Positions 57,028 to 64,000 of a stretch of 64,000 bases of DNA are shown in pieces. The notes under the pieces are model-generated. The model was not told the origin of the DNA. It made no database searches and saw only the letters and a program-made list of their open reading frames with translations. Each line of letters begins with the position of its first letter. The first letter of the stretch is position 1. This DNA comes from Gammaproteobacteria bacterium (GTDB taxonomy: Bacteria > Pseudomonadota > Gammaproteobacteria > Enterobacterales > Neiellaceae): NCBI GenBank assembly GCA_017425245.1, contig JAFOOX010000014.1, positions 1 to 64,000 of the forward strand, written 5' to 3'. The translations under genes and the position numbers were made by a program.

Positions 57028-58206
57028 TCAAAAGTACTTGGCAATATCGATGTTGTGAGTGCTGGGCTTTTCGCAGGTGGCGATCTTGTCGCCGCACTTG
57101 GGGTGGGCCAGATCCAGGAACTCGATATCGATGTGGCGTTTGTATTTGGTGTGGTAGAACACTTTGACCTTGGGTTTGGTCAGCTCTTTCTCGTTGGTTT
57201 CGATGACGATGCCGAGCTTGCCGCTTTCCAGTCGCACCAGAGTACCGACCGGGTAGATGCTCATGCAGCGGATAAATTCGAGCACCAGATCCGCATCCAG
57301 CTGATTCGGGGTGAGTCCCTGCAGAATGCCAAGGGCCGCATTGGGCACCATGCCACGCTTGTAACAACGATCGGCAGTAAGCGCATCGTAAATGTCGACG
57401 ATCGAGATCATCCGTCCAAACGTGCTGATCTTGTCACTCGACAGGCCATGAGGGTATCCGGCCCCATTGAGCTTCTCATGGTGCTGGATCACCACTTCGA
57501 CAGTACGCCTGGGAATGGTTGGAGCACTCTCAAGAAGAATGTCATGGCTAAAGGTGACGTGCTTTTTCATCAGCTCGAACTCATCGTCAGTGAGCTTGCC
57601 TGGTTTGTGCAGCACCTCTTCCGGAATACGGATCTTGCCCAGATCGTGCATCAGCGCGCCGAGACAGATCTCCTCCATCACTTTGCGCTCAATGCCCAGA
57701 TGCTTGGCAAAAATGGCCATCAAAATTGACACATTTATTGAATGTTCAAGAAGATAGGCATCCTTTTCGCGGATGCGGGTGAGGCAGGCAAGGGCGTCCT
57801 GATTACGGAACACTGAATCGATGAAGGAGCCGGTGACCTTCTCGAAGTCCTTCATTTCGATCGGTTTGCCAGTCACCAGATCGTGCAGCGCTTTTTGCTG
57901 TAGGCCGCGCGCTTCACTGTAAAGGGCCTGGGCTCTGGCCATTTCTTCGACCAGTGGCACCTTGGCGGCTGAAGGCTTGACGGCCACCGATGCCTCGGGG
58001 GGCTGATAGTCACTGCTCTTGCCCTTGTCAGTATCGATGATCACTTCGATCACACCACGCGCGCGCAGCAGACGGACCAAATCATCGCTGGGCACCAAGC
58101 CCGCCTTCCTGATGGCGTCGTGATTGTCGGTGTTCTGACGTGCGATGGCATGTACGTACATGCCTGCCTTGAGTTCGCTGATCGGGATCTGCTTCAACAT
58201 AGGCAC
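57028..58206 (-). CDS. HD-GYP cyclic-di-GMP phosphodiesterase with DUF3391
   Basis: 392 aa. The N-terminal DUF3391 domain (about 5-140) begins QIPISELKAGMYVH. The HD-GYP domain (about 150-320) has the HD pair in ALMHDLGKIRIPEEVL, and HHEKLNGAGYPHGL carrying the GYP residues. It hydrolyses c-di-GMP to pGpG or GMP. A C-terminal extension (PVGTLVRLESGKLGIVIE) is typical for the family. Its neighbours on both sides are unrelated minus-strand genes, so it is likely monocistronic. Confidence 0.93.
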   Translation of the reverse strand: MPMLKQIPISELKAGMYVHAIARQNTDNHDAIRKAGLVPSDDLVRLLRARGVIEVIIDTDKGKSSDYQPPEASVAVKPSAAKVPLVEEMARAQALYSEARGLQQKALHDLVTGKPIEMKDFEKVTGSFIDSVFRNQDALACLTRIREKDAYLLEHSINVSILMAIFAKHLGIERKVMEEICLGALMHDLGKIRIPEEVLHKPGKLTDDEFELMKKHVTFSHDILLESAPTIPRRTVEVVIQHHEKLNGAGYPHGLSSDKISTFGRMISIVDIYDALTADRCYKRGMVPNAALGILQGLTPNQLDADLVLEFIRCMSIYPVGTLVRLESGKLGIVIETNEKELTKPKVKVFYHTKYKRHIDIEFLDLAHPKCGDKIATCEKPSTHNIDIAKYF

Positions 58207-58298
58207 GGATCTGCTGTGATCGGGGGAACATCCCCGCTATGTCATCGTTTATAGCGCTAAACGGTGGTGACTGCTGTCACCGCCTTCACGCTTTGTGA

Positions 58299-60776
58299 CT
58301 AGAACAACTCATCGTCACTCTGATCGCCGAAGGGATCTGTCGCCGGGCGGTCATCGGCGAACTCGGTGGGTTCGGTGCCGCGGGCGAAATACTCGAACAG
58401 ACTGCTGCCACTGCCAGCCAGTTTGCCGCTGGCCTGATCGATGCGCACCGACATGATGCCAGCAGGCATAGGCCAGCGTTTCTCTGGAATCTCCTTGAGC
58501 GCCTCGTCCATGAAACGGATCCAGGCAGGCATCGCTGACTTTGCACCAAACTCGTAGCCGGATATCTGTTGGGGCAGTCCAGGATGGGGGGCAGTAGTGC
58601 CCAAGGTGCGGCGGTGGTCATCGAAACCGACCCAGCTGCTGACGACAATGCCAGGGCCGAAACCGCTGAACCAGGCATCACGACTCTCATTGGTGGTGCC
58701 GGTCTTGCCGCCGATATCACGTCGCTTGAGGGCGCGTCCAGCACGCCAGCCTGTACCGTTCCAGCCGCTGCCATCGCGAAAGTTGCCGCCCCCATAGATG
58801 GCGCTGCTGAGTGCTTCCTGCATCAAAAATGCGGTAGTCGCTTTAATCACCCGCTGCGCCTGTTGTTCAGTGGGCAGCGGTGGATTGGGGTCAAGTACCC
58901 AGTCACCCTCAACAGCCTTGGTGCATTCCTCGCATGCAACTTTGGGGCTTGCCTCAAAGATAACATTGCCGTCGCCGTCCAGCGCCTTGGTCACCAGATA
59001 GGGCTCTACCCGGAAACCACCATTGGCGAAGGCGGCAAAGCCGCGCACCATGTCCATCGGCGTAAATTCGGCAGAACCCAGAGCGATCGATTGCACCCGC
59101 GGCAGATCGGCCAGGGCAAAGCCAAACTGTTCCATCTGTTTGCGGAAACGATCCAGGCCAACCATCTCCAAAATGCGCACCGATACCACGTTCTTGGATT
59201 TACCCAGAGCGACGCGCATGCGCATCGGCCCCTCATATTCAGGTGGCGAGTTACGCGGCCGCCAGGTGACGCCGATGGCCGGGTCATAGTGGCTGACCGG
59301 GGCATCATTAATGATGGTGGCCAGGCTCATGCCATCTTCCAACGCGGTGGCGTATAGAAACGGCTTGATGTTAGAACCTGCCTGACGCTTGGCCTGCAGG
59401 GCGCGGTTGAACTGACTCTGGTTAAAGCTGAAACCGCCGACAATCGCCTTGATGGCACCGTCGCGCGGGTCAAGGGCGGTTAGAGCGCCATTGACCGAGG
59501 GGATCTGGGCCAGACGCCAGCCATCTTCCACTGGCCGAATCCAGATCTGCTGGCCGACCTTGACCACATCTGCGGGCTTTTTGGGCGGATGCCCCTGGCG
59601 GATATCGCTGATAAACGGACGCGCCCACAACATCTGGGCAAAGGGCACGGAAAGTTCTTCACCCCGATCATTTAGTACCGTGATCGCTTTCTCTTCGACC
59701 GCCAGCACTGCCGCTGGCTGCAGATCGGCATAGCGTGCGATGTTGGACAATGCCGCCTGGATGCGCGGACGCTCGGGCAGCGGCGCCTCCGCCAGCCACA
59801 GTTCGCCAGAAGGGCCGCGATAGCCGTGGCGTTCATCATAGTCATAGAGGTTGGTTTCAACCGCGCGGTTGGCGGCGCGCTGCAAACGCGCATCAACCGT
59901 GGTATGAACCTGATAGCCGGCATTGTAGGCCTCTTCCTCACCCACCAGCTTTACCAGAAACTCGCGCGCCATTTCAGCTGCATAAGGTGCGTCAAAGGAG
60001 ACCTGAGGACCGTGATAGCGGGTCTCGATGGGGCTGGCCTTGGCGTCATCATATTGCGCCTGGGTGATCAGACCGGTAGCGAGCATGCGCCCCAGCACCA
60101 CCGCCCGCCGGGCCTTGGCCTTGGTGGGTGAGGCGATCGGATTGAGGGCAGAAGGCGCTTTGGGTAGGCCTGCGATTAAAGCAATCTCGGCCAACGTCAG
60201 TTGATCGACGGTTTTACCGTAGTACACCTCGGCGGCCGCTCCGACTCCGAACGAGCGGTAGCCCAAGGCGATCTTGTTGAGATAAAGCTCGAGGATCTGA
60301 TCCTTGGTCAGCGCCTGCTCAATGTGCCAGGCGAGAAAGATCTCCTTTATTTTGCGGATGTAGGTTTTTTCGCGCCCCAGAAAGAAGTTGCGCGCCAGCT
60401 GCATAGTTATGGTGCTGGCGCCCTGGGTCTTTTCACCACTGGCTACCACTGCCAGCATGGCGCGGCCGACACCAATAGGGTCGATACCGGGATGCTCATA
60501 AAAGCGACTGTCTTCGGTGGCTAAAAAGGCCTGAATCAGCAGTGGCGGCATCTGCTCCAGGGTCAGCGGGATGCGTCGCTGTTCGCCGAACTGGCCGAGC
60601 AGCTGCCCATCTGCGCTGAACACCTGCATGGGCGTCTGCAGGCGTACGTCGCGCAGGGTGGCGGCATCCGGCAACTGGGGGGCGAAGTAGGCATAGACCA
60701 CGGCAAGTGCGGCGATACCCAGAAGGGTGAGGCTCATCAACAGGGCCAACAGGTGACGCAACAGGCGCAGCAACAT
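58299..60776 (-). CDS. mrcA: Penicillin-binding protein 1A
   Basis: 825 aa bifunctional peptidoglycan synthase. An N-terminal anchor (LLALLMSLTLLGIAALAVVY) precedes the glycosyltransferase domain with EDSRFYEHPGID and GASTITMQLARNFFL. An OB-like insert covers about 310-420. The transpeptidase has the SxxK motif in GSNIKPFLYA, SxN in KSKNVVS and KTGTT. The tail is acidic (DPFGDQSDDELF). Divergent from pilM, the common gammaproteobacterial pairing. Confidence 0.96.
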   Translation of the reverse strand: MLLRLLRHLLALLMSLTLLGIAALAVVYAYFAPQLPDAATLRDVRLQTPMQVFSADGQLLGQFGEQRRIPLTLEQMPPLLIQAFLATEDSRFYEHPGIDPIGVGRAMLAVVASGEKTQGASTITMQLARNFFLGREKTYIRKIKEIFLAWHIEQALTKDQILELYLNKIALGYRSFGVGAAAEVYYGKTVDQLTLAEIALIAGLPKAPSALNPIASPTKAKARRAVVLGRMLATGLITQAQYDDAKASPIETRYHGPQVSFDAPYAAEMAREFLVKLVGEEEAYNAGYQVHTTVDARLQRAANRAVETNLYDYDERHGYRGPSGELWLAEAPLPERPRIQAALSNIARYADLQPAAVLAVEEKAITVLNDRGEELSVPFAQMLWARPFISDIRQGHPPKKPADVVKVGQQIWIRPVEDGWRLAQIPSVNGALTALDPRDGAIKAIVGGFSFNQSQFNRALQAKRQAGSNIKPFLYATALEDGMSLATIINDAPVSHYDPAIGVTWRPRNSPPEYEGPMRMRVALGKSKNVVSVRILEMVGLDRFRKQMEQFGFALADLPRVQSIALGSAEFTPMDMVRGFAAFANGGFRVEPYLVTKALDGDGNVIFEASPKVACEECTKAVEGDWVLDPNPPLPTEQQAQRVIKATTAFLMQEALSSAIYGGGNFRDGSGWNGTGWRAGRALKRRDIGGKTGTTNESRDAWFSGFGPGIVVSSWVGFDDHRRTLGTTAPHPGLPQQISGYEFGAKSAMPAWIRFMDEALKEIPEKRWPMPAGIMSVRIDQASGKLAGSGSSLFEYFARGTEPTEFADDRPATDPFGDQSDDELF

Positions 60777-60967
60777 CTCCGCAAAATCCTCCGCAGACCG
60801 CCATTTGGCGTTCAGGAAGGGCTAGTATAGAGATCCTGTTCAAAAATAACGAATGGCTCTATCTGCTTGAGGTTGGAGCCAGAATTGACTTGTTCTATGC
60901 TAACCGGCGTAGAGGTAACAAAAGATTAACGCCGACTTTCAACGATAACGGAGTGCGAAAAGGAGCC

Positions 60968-62047
60968 ATGCTGAAAAGCTTGTTGAAGCGTCAGGCTCCA
61001 CCCATGGTTGGAATCGACATTGGCTCCAATGCCATCAAGGCGGTGCTGCTGACCAAAACGGACAGCGGATACCGGCTTGAAGGCGTTGCCCAGTTGCCGA
61101 TTCCGAAAGGGGCGGTAGTTGACCACGAAATTCAGGATATCGAGACTGTGGGCAGTGTCCTCAAGACTCTGCGCAAGCGTTTCGCACGCAAGTTTCGCCA
61201 TGCGGCGCTGGCTGTGTCCGGCTCCTCGGTGATGACCAAGGTTGTCTACATGGATGGCTCTTTGTCTGAGCAGGAGCTGGAAGATCAGATTCGCATCGAA
61301 GCTGACAACCTGATCCCCTATCCACTCGACGAAGTCAGCCTCGATTTTGAGGTGACGGGTCAAAACCGTACTGATCCAACCAAGGTTGATGTGCTGCTTT
61401 CGGCATCCCGCACGGAAAATGTTGAAGCACGGATCGGTGCTGCTCGCCAGGGTGGCTTTGAAGCGCAGGTGATTGATATCGAGGGCTATGCCCTTGGTCG
61501 AGCGGCGGAACTGGTCGCTAGTCAGTTGGCTCAGGGTGCCGCTAATAAGGTGGTGGCCTTTGTCGACATCGGTGCCAACATGACCACCTTTAGCTTTGTG
61601 GTGAATGGCGAGGTGGTTTACACCCGCGAGCAGGTGTTCGGTGGTGAGCAGTATACCCAAGCCATCTCTGCCTATTACGGTATGGAGCCGGGAGAAGCCG
61701 AGAGCGCCAAGCTCGCTGGTGAGTTGCCACGTAACTACAACTTCGAAGTGCTGGCACCCTTCCAAACCTCATTGCTGCAGCAATTGCGCCGTACTATTCA
61801 GATTTTCTGTACGTCCAGCGGCCATGACAAGGTTCACACCGTTGTGTTGTGTGGAGGTACTGCTCGTCTGGAGGGGGTCACCCAACTGCTCAATGAGGAG
61901 CTGGGTGTCCACACCCTGATTGCCAATCCGTTCCATGGCATGGAAGTCGCTGAGGGGATCGCCAGCGATGCTCTCAGTGGCGATGCTGCGCGCTACATGG
62001 TGGCTTGTGGCTTGGCGTTGAGGAGTTTCAGCCCATGGCATATATAA
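60968..62047 (+). CDS. pilM: Type IV pilus assembly protein PilM
   Basis: 359 aa from ATG 60968 with AAAAGGAG upstream; the frame from 60890 is longer but not needed. An actin-like cytoplasmic ATPase-fold protein that binds PilN. VGIDIGSNAIKAVLL is the first nucleotide-binding loop, and FVDIGANMTTFSFV and VLCGGTARLEGV follow. It overlaps pilN by 13 nt. The 190-bp region before it is shared with divergent mrcA. Confidence 0.95.
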   Translation: MLKSLLKRQAPPMVGIDIGSNAIKAVLLTKTDSGYRLEGVAQLPIPKGAVVDHEIQDIETVGSVLKTLRKRFARKFRHAALAVSGSSVMTKVVYMDGSLSEQELEDQIRIEADNLIPYPLDEVSLDFEVTGQNRTDPTKVDVLLSASRTENVEARIGAARQGGFEAQVIDIEGYALGRAAELVASQLAQGAANKVVAFVDIGANMTTFSFVVNGEVVYTREQVFGGEQYTQAISAYYGMEPGEAESAKLAGELPRNYNFEVLAPFQTSLLQQLRRTIQIFCTSSGHDKVHTVVLCGGTARLEGVTQLLNEELGVHTLIANPFHGMEVAEGIASDALSGDAARYMVACGLALRSFSPWHI

Positions 62048-62643
62048 ACCTGCTTCCATGGCGCGAGGAGCAGCGTCAGCGTCAGCAGAACGCCTATGTT
62101 GCCGTGCTCGGGTCGGTCGCTGCGGTTACATTTGTCGCTAGCTATCTGGTGTTTGCCGGTATTGGAACGGTGATTGATAGCCAAAGGCATCGCAATGATT
62201 TCCTGCAGCAGGAGATCCGCCAGCTTGACCGGCAGATTGCTGAGATCAAGACGCTTAAGGAAAAGCGGGACGCCCTTGCTCAGCGCATCTACCTGATCGC
62301 CGACCTGCAGAAAAACCGCAACATGGTGACGCGCATCTTCAACGATCTGGCTTCAAGTGTTCCCGGCGGTGTTTACTTGACCGAAGTGGACCGCAAGGGG
62401 GGCGAGATCCGAGTGGTTGGCAAGAGTGAGTCCAACAACCACCTCTCTAACCTGATGCGCCGTATCGACACCTCTTCTTGGCTGTCCGAACCGTCACTGC
62501 AGTCAATTGAGGCTGACGATCAGGAGAAGAAACTGAGCAAATTCTTGATGCGACTGTTCATTCGCGGTGAAACCGAGAGTTTGGCTACGGCCACTGCGCC
62601 GGCGACAGGCCCCAAAGGCGGCAAAAAAGGAGCGGCACGATGA
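62035..62643 (+). CDS. pilN: Type IV pilus assembly protein PilN
   Basis: 202 aa. The N-terminus MAYINLLPWREEQRQRQQ contains the conserved INLLPWR motif that docks on PilM. One transmembrane helix (VAAVTFVASYLVFAGIGTV) leads to a coiled coil (about 50-90) and a periplasmic ferredoxin-like domain. It overlaps pilM by 13 nt and pilO by 4 nt. Confidence 0.95.
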   Translation: MAYINLLPWREEQRQRQQNAYVAVLGSVAAVTFVASYLVFAGIGTVIDSQRHRNDFLQQEIRQLDRQIAEIKTLKEKRDALAQRIYLIADLQKNRNMVTRIFNDLASSVPGGVYLTEVDRKGGEIRVVGKSESNNHLSNLMRRIDTSSWLSEPSLQSIEADDQEKKLSKFLMRLFIRGETESLATATAPATGPKGGKKGAAR

Positions 62644-63218
62644 ACCTGTCGCAGCTAAACGAACTCGATTTCAAGACCATTGGCCAGTGGCCTCTGTCGA
62701 TCAAGGCTTTTTTCGCTGCCCTGACCGCCGTTATCGTTGGCCTGCTGATGTACAACATGATGATCAGCGACCAGTGGGATACTTTGGATCGCGAAAAGAA
62801 TCGTGAGAAAGAGCTGAAGGATGAGTATGGTCGCAAGTACCGGTTGGCGGCCAACGTCGATGCCTACCGTGACCAGATGAAGGTCATGGAAGAGACCTTC
62901 CAGAACTTGCTGCGTATCCTGCCAGCCAGCCATGAGACTCCCGGCCTGCTGGATGACATCACCTACACCGGGACTAACAGTGGTCTGCAGTTCAAGAAGA
63001 TTAACTGGGAAGCGGAACAGCCCCAAGAGTTCTACATTGAACTGCCGATTGCCATTGTGGTTGAGGGCGACTATCACCAGTTTGGTGATTTTGTTGCCGA
63101 CGTGTCGGCGTTGCCCCGAATCGTTACCCTTCATGATTTTGCTATCAAGCGGTTGGAGAGCGGCAAGCAGGAGATGAGCCTGAAAGCCAAGACCTACAGG
63201 TACAAGGAGGAGCGATGA
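62640..63218 (+). CDS. pilO: Type IV pilus assembly protein PilO
   Basis: 192 aa. A short cytoplasmic start, one transmembrane helix (IKAFFAALTAVIVGLLMYNM), a coiled coil (about 45-85) and a periplasmic domain with YTGTNSGLQFKKINWE and YIELPIAIVVEGDYHQF. It forms the alignment complex with PilN and PilP. ATGA overlaps link it to pilN and pilP. Confidence 0.95.
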   Translation: MNLSQLNELDFKTIGQWPLSIKAFFAALTAVIVGLLMYNMMISDQWDTLDREKNREKELKDEYGRKYRLAANVDAYRDQMKVMEETFQNLLRILPASHETPGLLDDITYTGTNSGLQFKKINWEAEQPQEFYIELPIAIVVEGDYHQFGDFVADVSALPRIVTLHDFAIKRLESGKQEMSLKAKTYRYKEER

Positions 63219-63733
63219 GAGCGTTGTTGGTGCCGCTTGTCGCTGTGTCACTGTTGGCCGGCTGTGGTAATGATGTATCTGACTTGCAGCAGTTCATTAC
63301 CGACACCAAGGCCAACTACAAAGGCAAAGTTGAACCAATGCCGGAGGTTAAGCCCTTCCAGCATGAAGCTTACGTGGCGAGTGAGCTGCGTAGCCCTTTT
63401 GTGGCCCCTCAGCCCGAGCTGATTGTCGACAATATCGACCCGGCTCGAGATTGTTTGACCCCGGATGCCAACCGGGTCAAGGAGCCACTTGAGGCCTATG
63501 CGCTCGATGATTTGCAGATGCGTGGAACCGTCGGTGATACCCAAGGCTTGTGGGCCTTGATCACAACCCAGGATGGCGCCCTCTATCGCGTTCGTGCCGG
63601 TTATCACATCGGCATGTACCATGGCTTGATTACCCAGGTGCGCCGCGATGGCCTGGACCTGATTGAGCTGGTTCCGGATGGTTCGGGGTGCTGGATCGAG
63701 CGCTACTCCGAATTGCCGCTACTTCAGAATTAA
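63215..63733 (+). CDS. pilP: Type IV pilus lipoprotein PilP
   Basis: 172 aa. Lipobox LLAGC (Cys near 17). A flexible region is followed by a beta-sandwich: LEAYALDDLQMRGTV, GLWALITTQDGALYRVRAGY and MYHGLITQVRRDGLDLIEL. PilP bridges PilNO and the secretin PilQ. Its start overlaps pilO by 4 nt. Confidence 0.95.
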   Translation: MRALLVPLVAVSLLAGCGNDVSDLQQFITDTKANYKGKVEPMPEVKPFQHEAYVASELRSPFVAPQPELIVDNIDPARDCLTPDANRVKEPLEAYALDDLQMRGTVGDTQGLWALITTQDGALYRVRAGYHIGMYHGLITQVRRDGLDLIELVPDGSGCWIERYSELPLLQN

Positions 63734-63747
63734 GACGGGAAGTCACT

Positions 63748-64000
63748 ATGAGCATTCAATGGAGTGCCAAACGTTTTCTCGGTGTGGACGCCACACCAAT
63801 GCAGGGAGAAAGGGGAGCCGTGAAGACCATTAAAGCTGCTTTACTGTTGGCATGCATGCTACTGGTCCCGAGTTGGGCTGGTGCCGCGCAGCTTAAGGAT
63901 ATCCGTTACAACACGGTAGTGAATGACCTGCTGGAGTTGGAGCTAGTGTTCGACGGTCCGATAGAGGACCCTGAAAGCCGCGTCAACAACCGTCCCACCG
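63748..64000 (+). CDS. pilQ: Type IV pilus secretin PilQ (5' part only)
   Basis: The frame is open from ATG 63748 to the right edge (84 codons). It has a signal peptide (TIKAALLLACMLLVPSWAGA), followed by QLKDIRYNTVVNDLLELELV and FDGPIEDPESRVNN, the start of a first AMIN domain. GTG 63820 with GGGGAG close upstream is an alternative start giving a shorter signal peptide. Position after pilP supports the call. Confidence 0.9.
   Translation, partial: MSIQWSAKRFLGVDATPMQGERGAVKTIKAALLLACMLLVPSWAGAAQLKDIRYNTVVNDLLELELVFDGPIEDPESRVNNRPT

Noticed and set aside
60841-60967. Sigma-70 promoters for mrcA and pilM
   Set aside because: TTGACT at about 60886 and TATACT-like boxes can be found, but none pairs a good -35 with a good -10 at 16-18 bp.

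Overview
The window is a dense, GC-rich segment of a gammaproteobacterial chromosome. The core gene order is typical of the class: queG / nnr-tsaE-amiB-mutL-miaA-hfq-hflX-hflK-hflC-purA, glnA-(DUF4124)-glnL-glnG divergent from bipA, sfsA-dksA-gluQ-pcnB-folK-panB-panC-panD, and mrcA divergent from pilMNOPQ. MotX implies a sodium-driven polar flagellum of the Vibrio/Shewanella/Aeromonas kind, and the pil genes imply type IV pili. I cannot fix the genus. No rRNA, tRNA, CRISPR array or intact insertion sequence was seen.

Layout. 1-4.5 kb (minus strand): type I restriction genes hsdR and hsdM, followed where hsdS would be expected by a GIY-YIG endonuclease gene. That gene is preceded by, and carries in frame at its 3' end, copies of one short TTCG...CGAA repeat family. 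4.6-6.1 kb: no core genes; two diverged inverted copies of a hairpin-rich repeat flank an orphan membrane protein. 6.2-19.6 kb: the queG/nnr...purA block and motX. 19.7-22.9 kb: an apparent metal-uptake locus (His-rich membrane protein, outer-membrane barrel, substrate-binding protein, permease) with no ATPase gene. 22.8-26.8 kb: a broken DUF486 gene, a methyltransferase and two paralogous membrane-anchored proteins. 26.8-31.8 kb: nitrogen regulation (glnG, glnL, DUF4124, glnA) with recognisable NtrC sites and a sigma-54 promoter. 31.8-38.2 kb: bipA, yihY, dtd, cheV and a fabY-like fusion.

38.2-49.5 kb is the pantothenate/folate/RNA-processing operon on the minus strand. It is split between gluQ and pcnB by about 5 kb of envelope-stress genes (YqjD/YqjE/YqjK-like, BON lipoprotein, lmo0937-family peptide, DUF4398 and OmpA lipoproteins, CsbD) gathered around a Crp/Fnr-type regulator. 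pcnB appears to start at AUU, as in E. coli. 49.5-58.2 kb holds pepB, a dsDNA-mimic protein, oxyR, a PilZ protein, an HD-GYP phosphodiesterase, two solute-binding proteins without transporters, and two wrecked genes (a histidine-kinase remnant and an amt ammonium transporter). 58.3-64 kb: mrcA and the divergent pilMNOPQ operon, cut by the right edge.

The least explained items are the GIY-YIG gene with its repeat family, the inverted-repeat element at 4.6-6.1 kb with covarying hairpins, the ATPase-less metal locus, and the stress island with paired palindromic operators.
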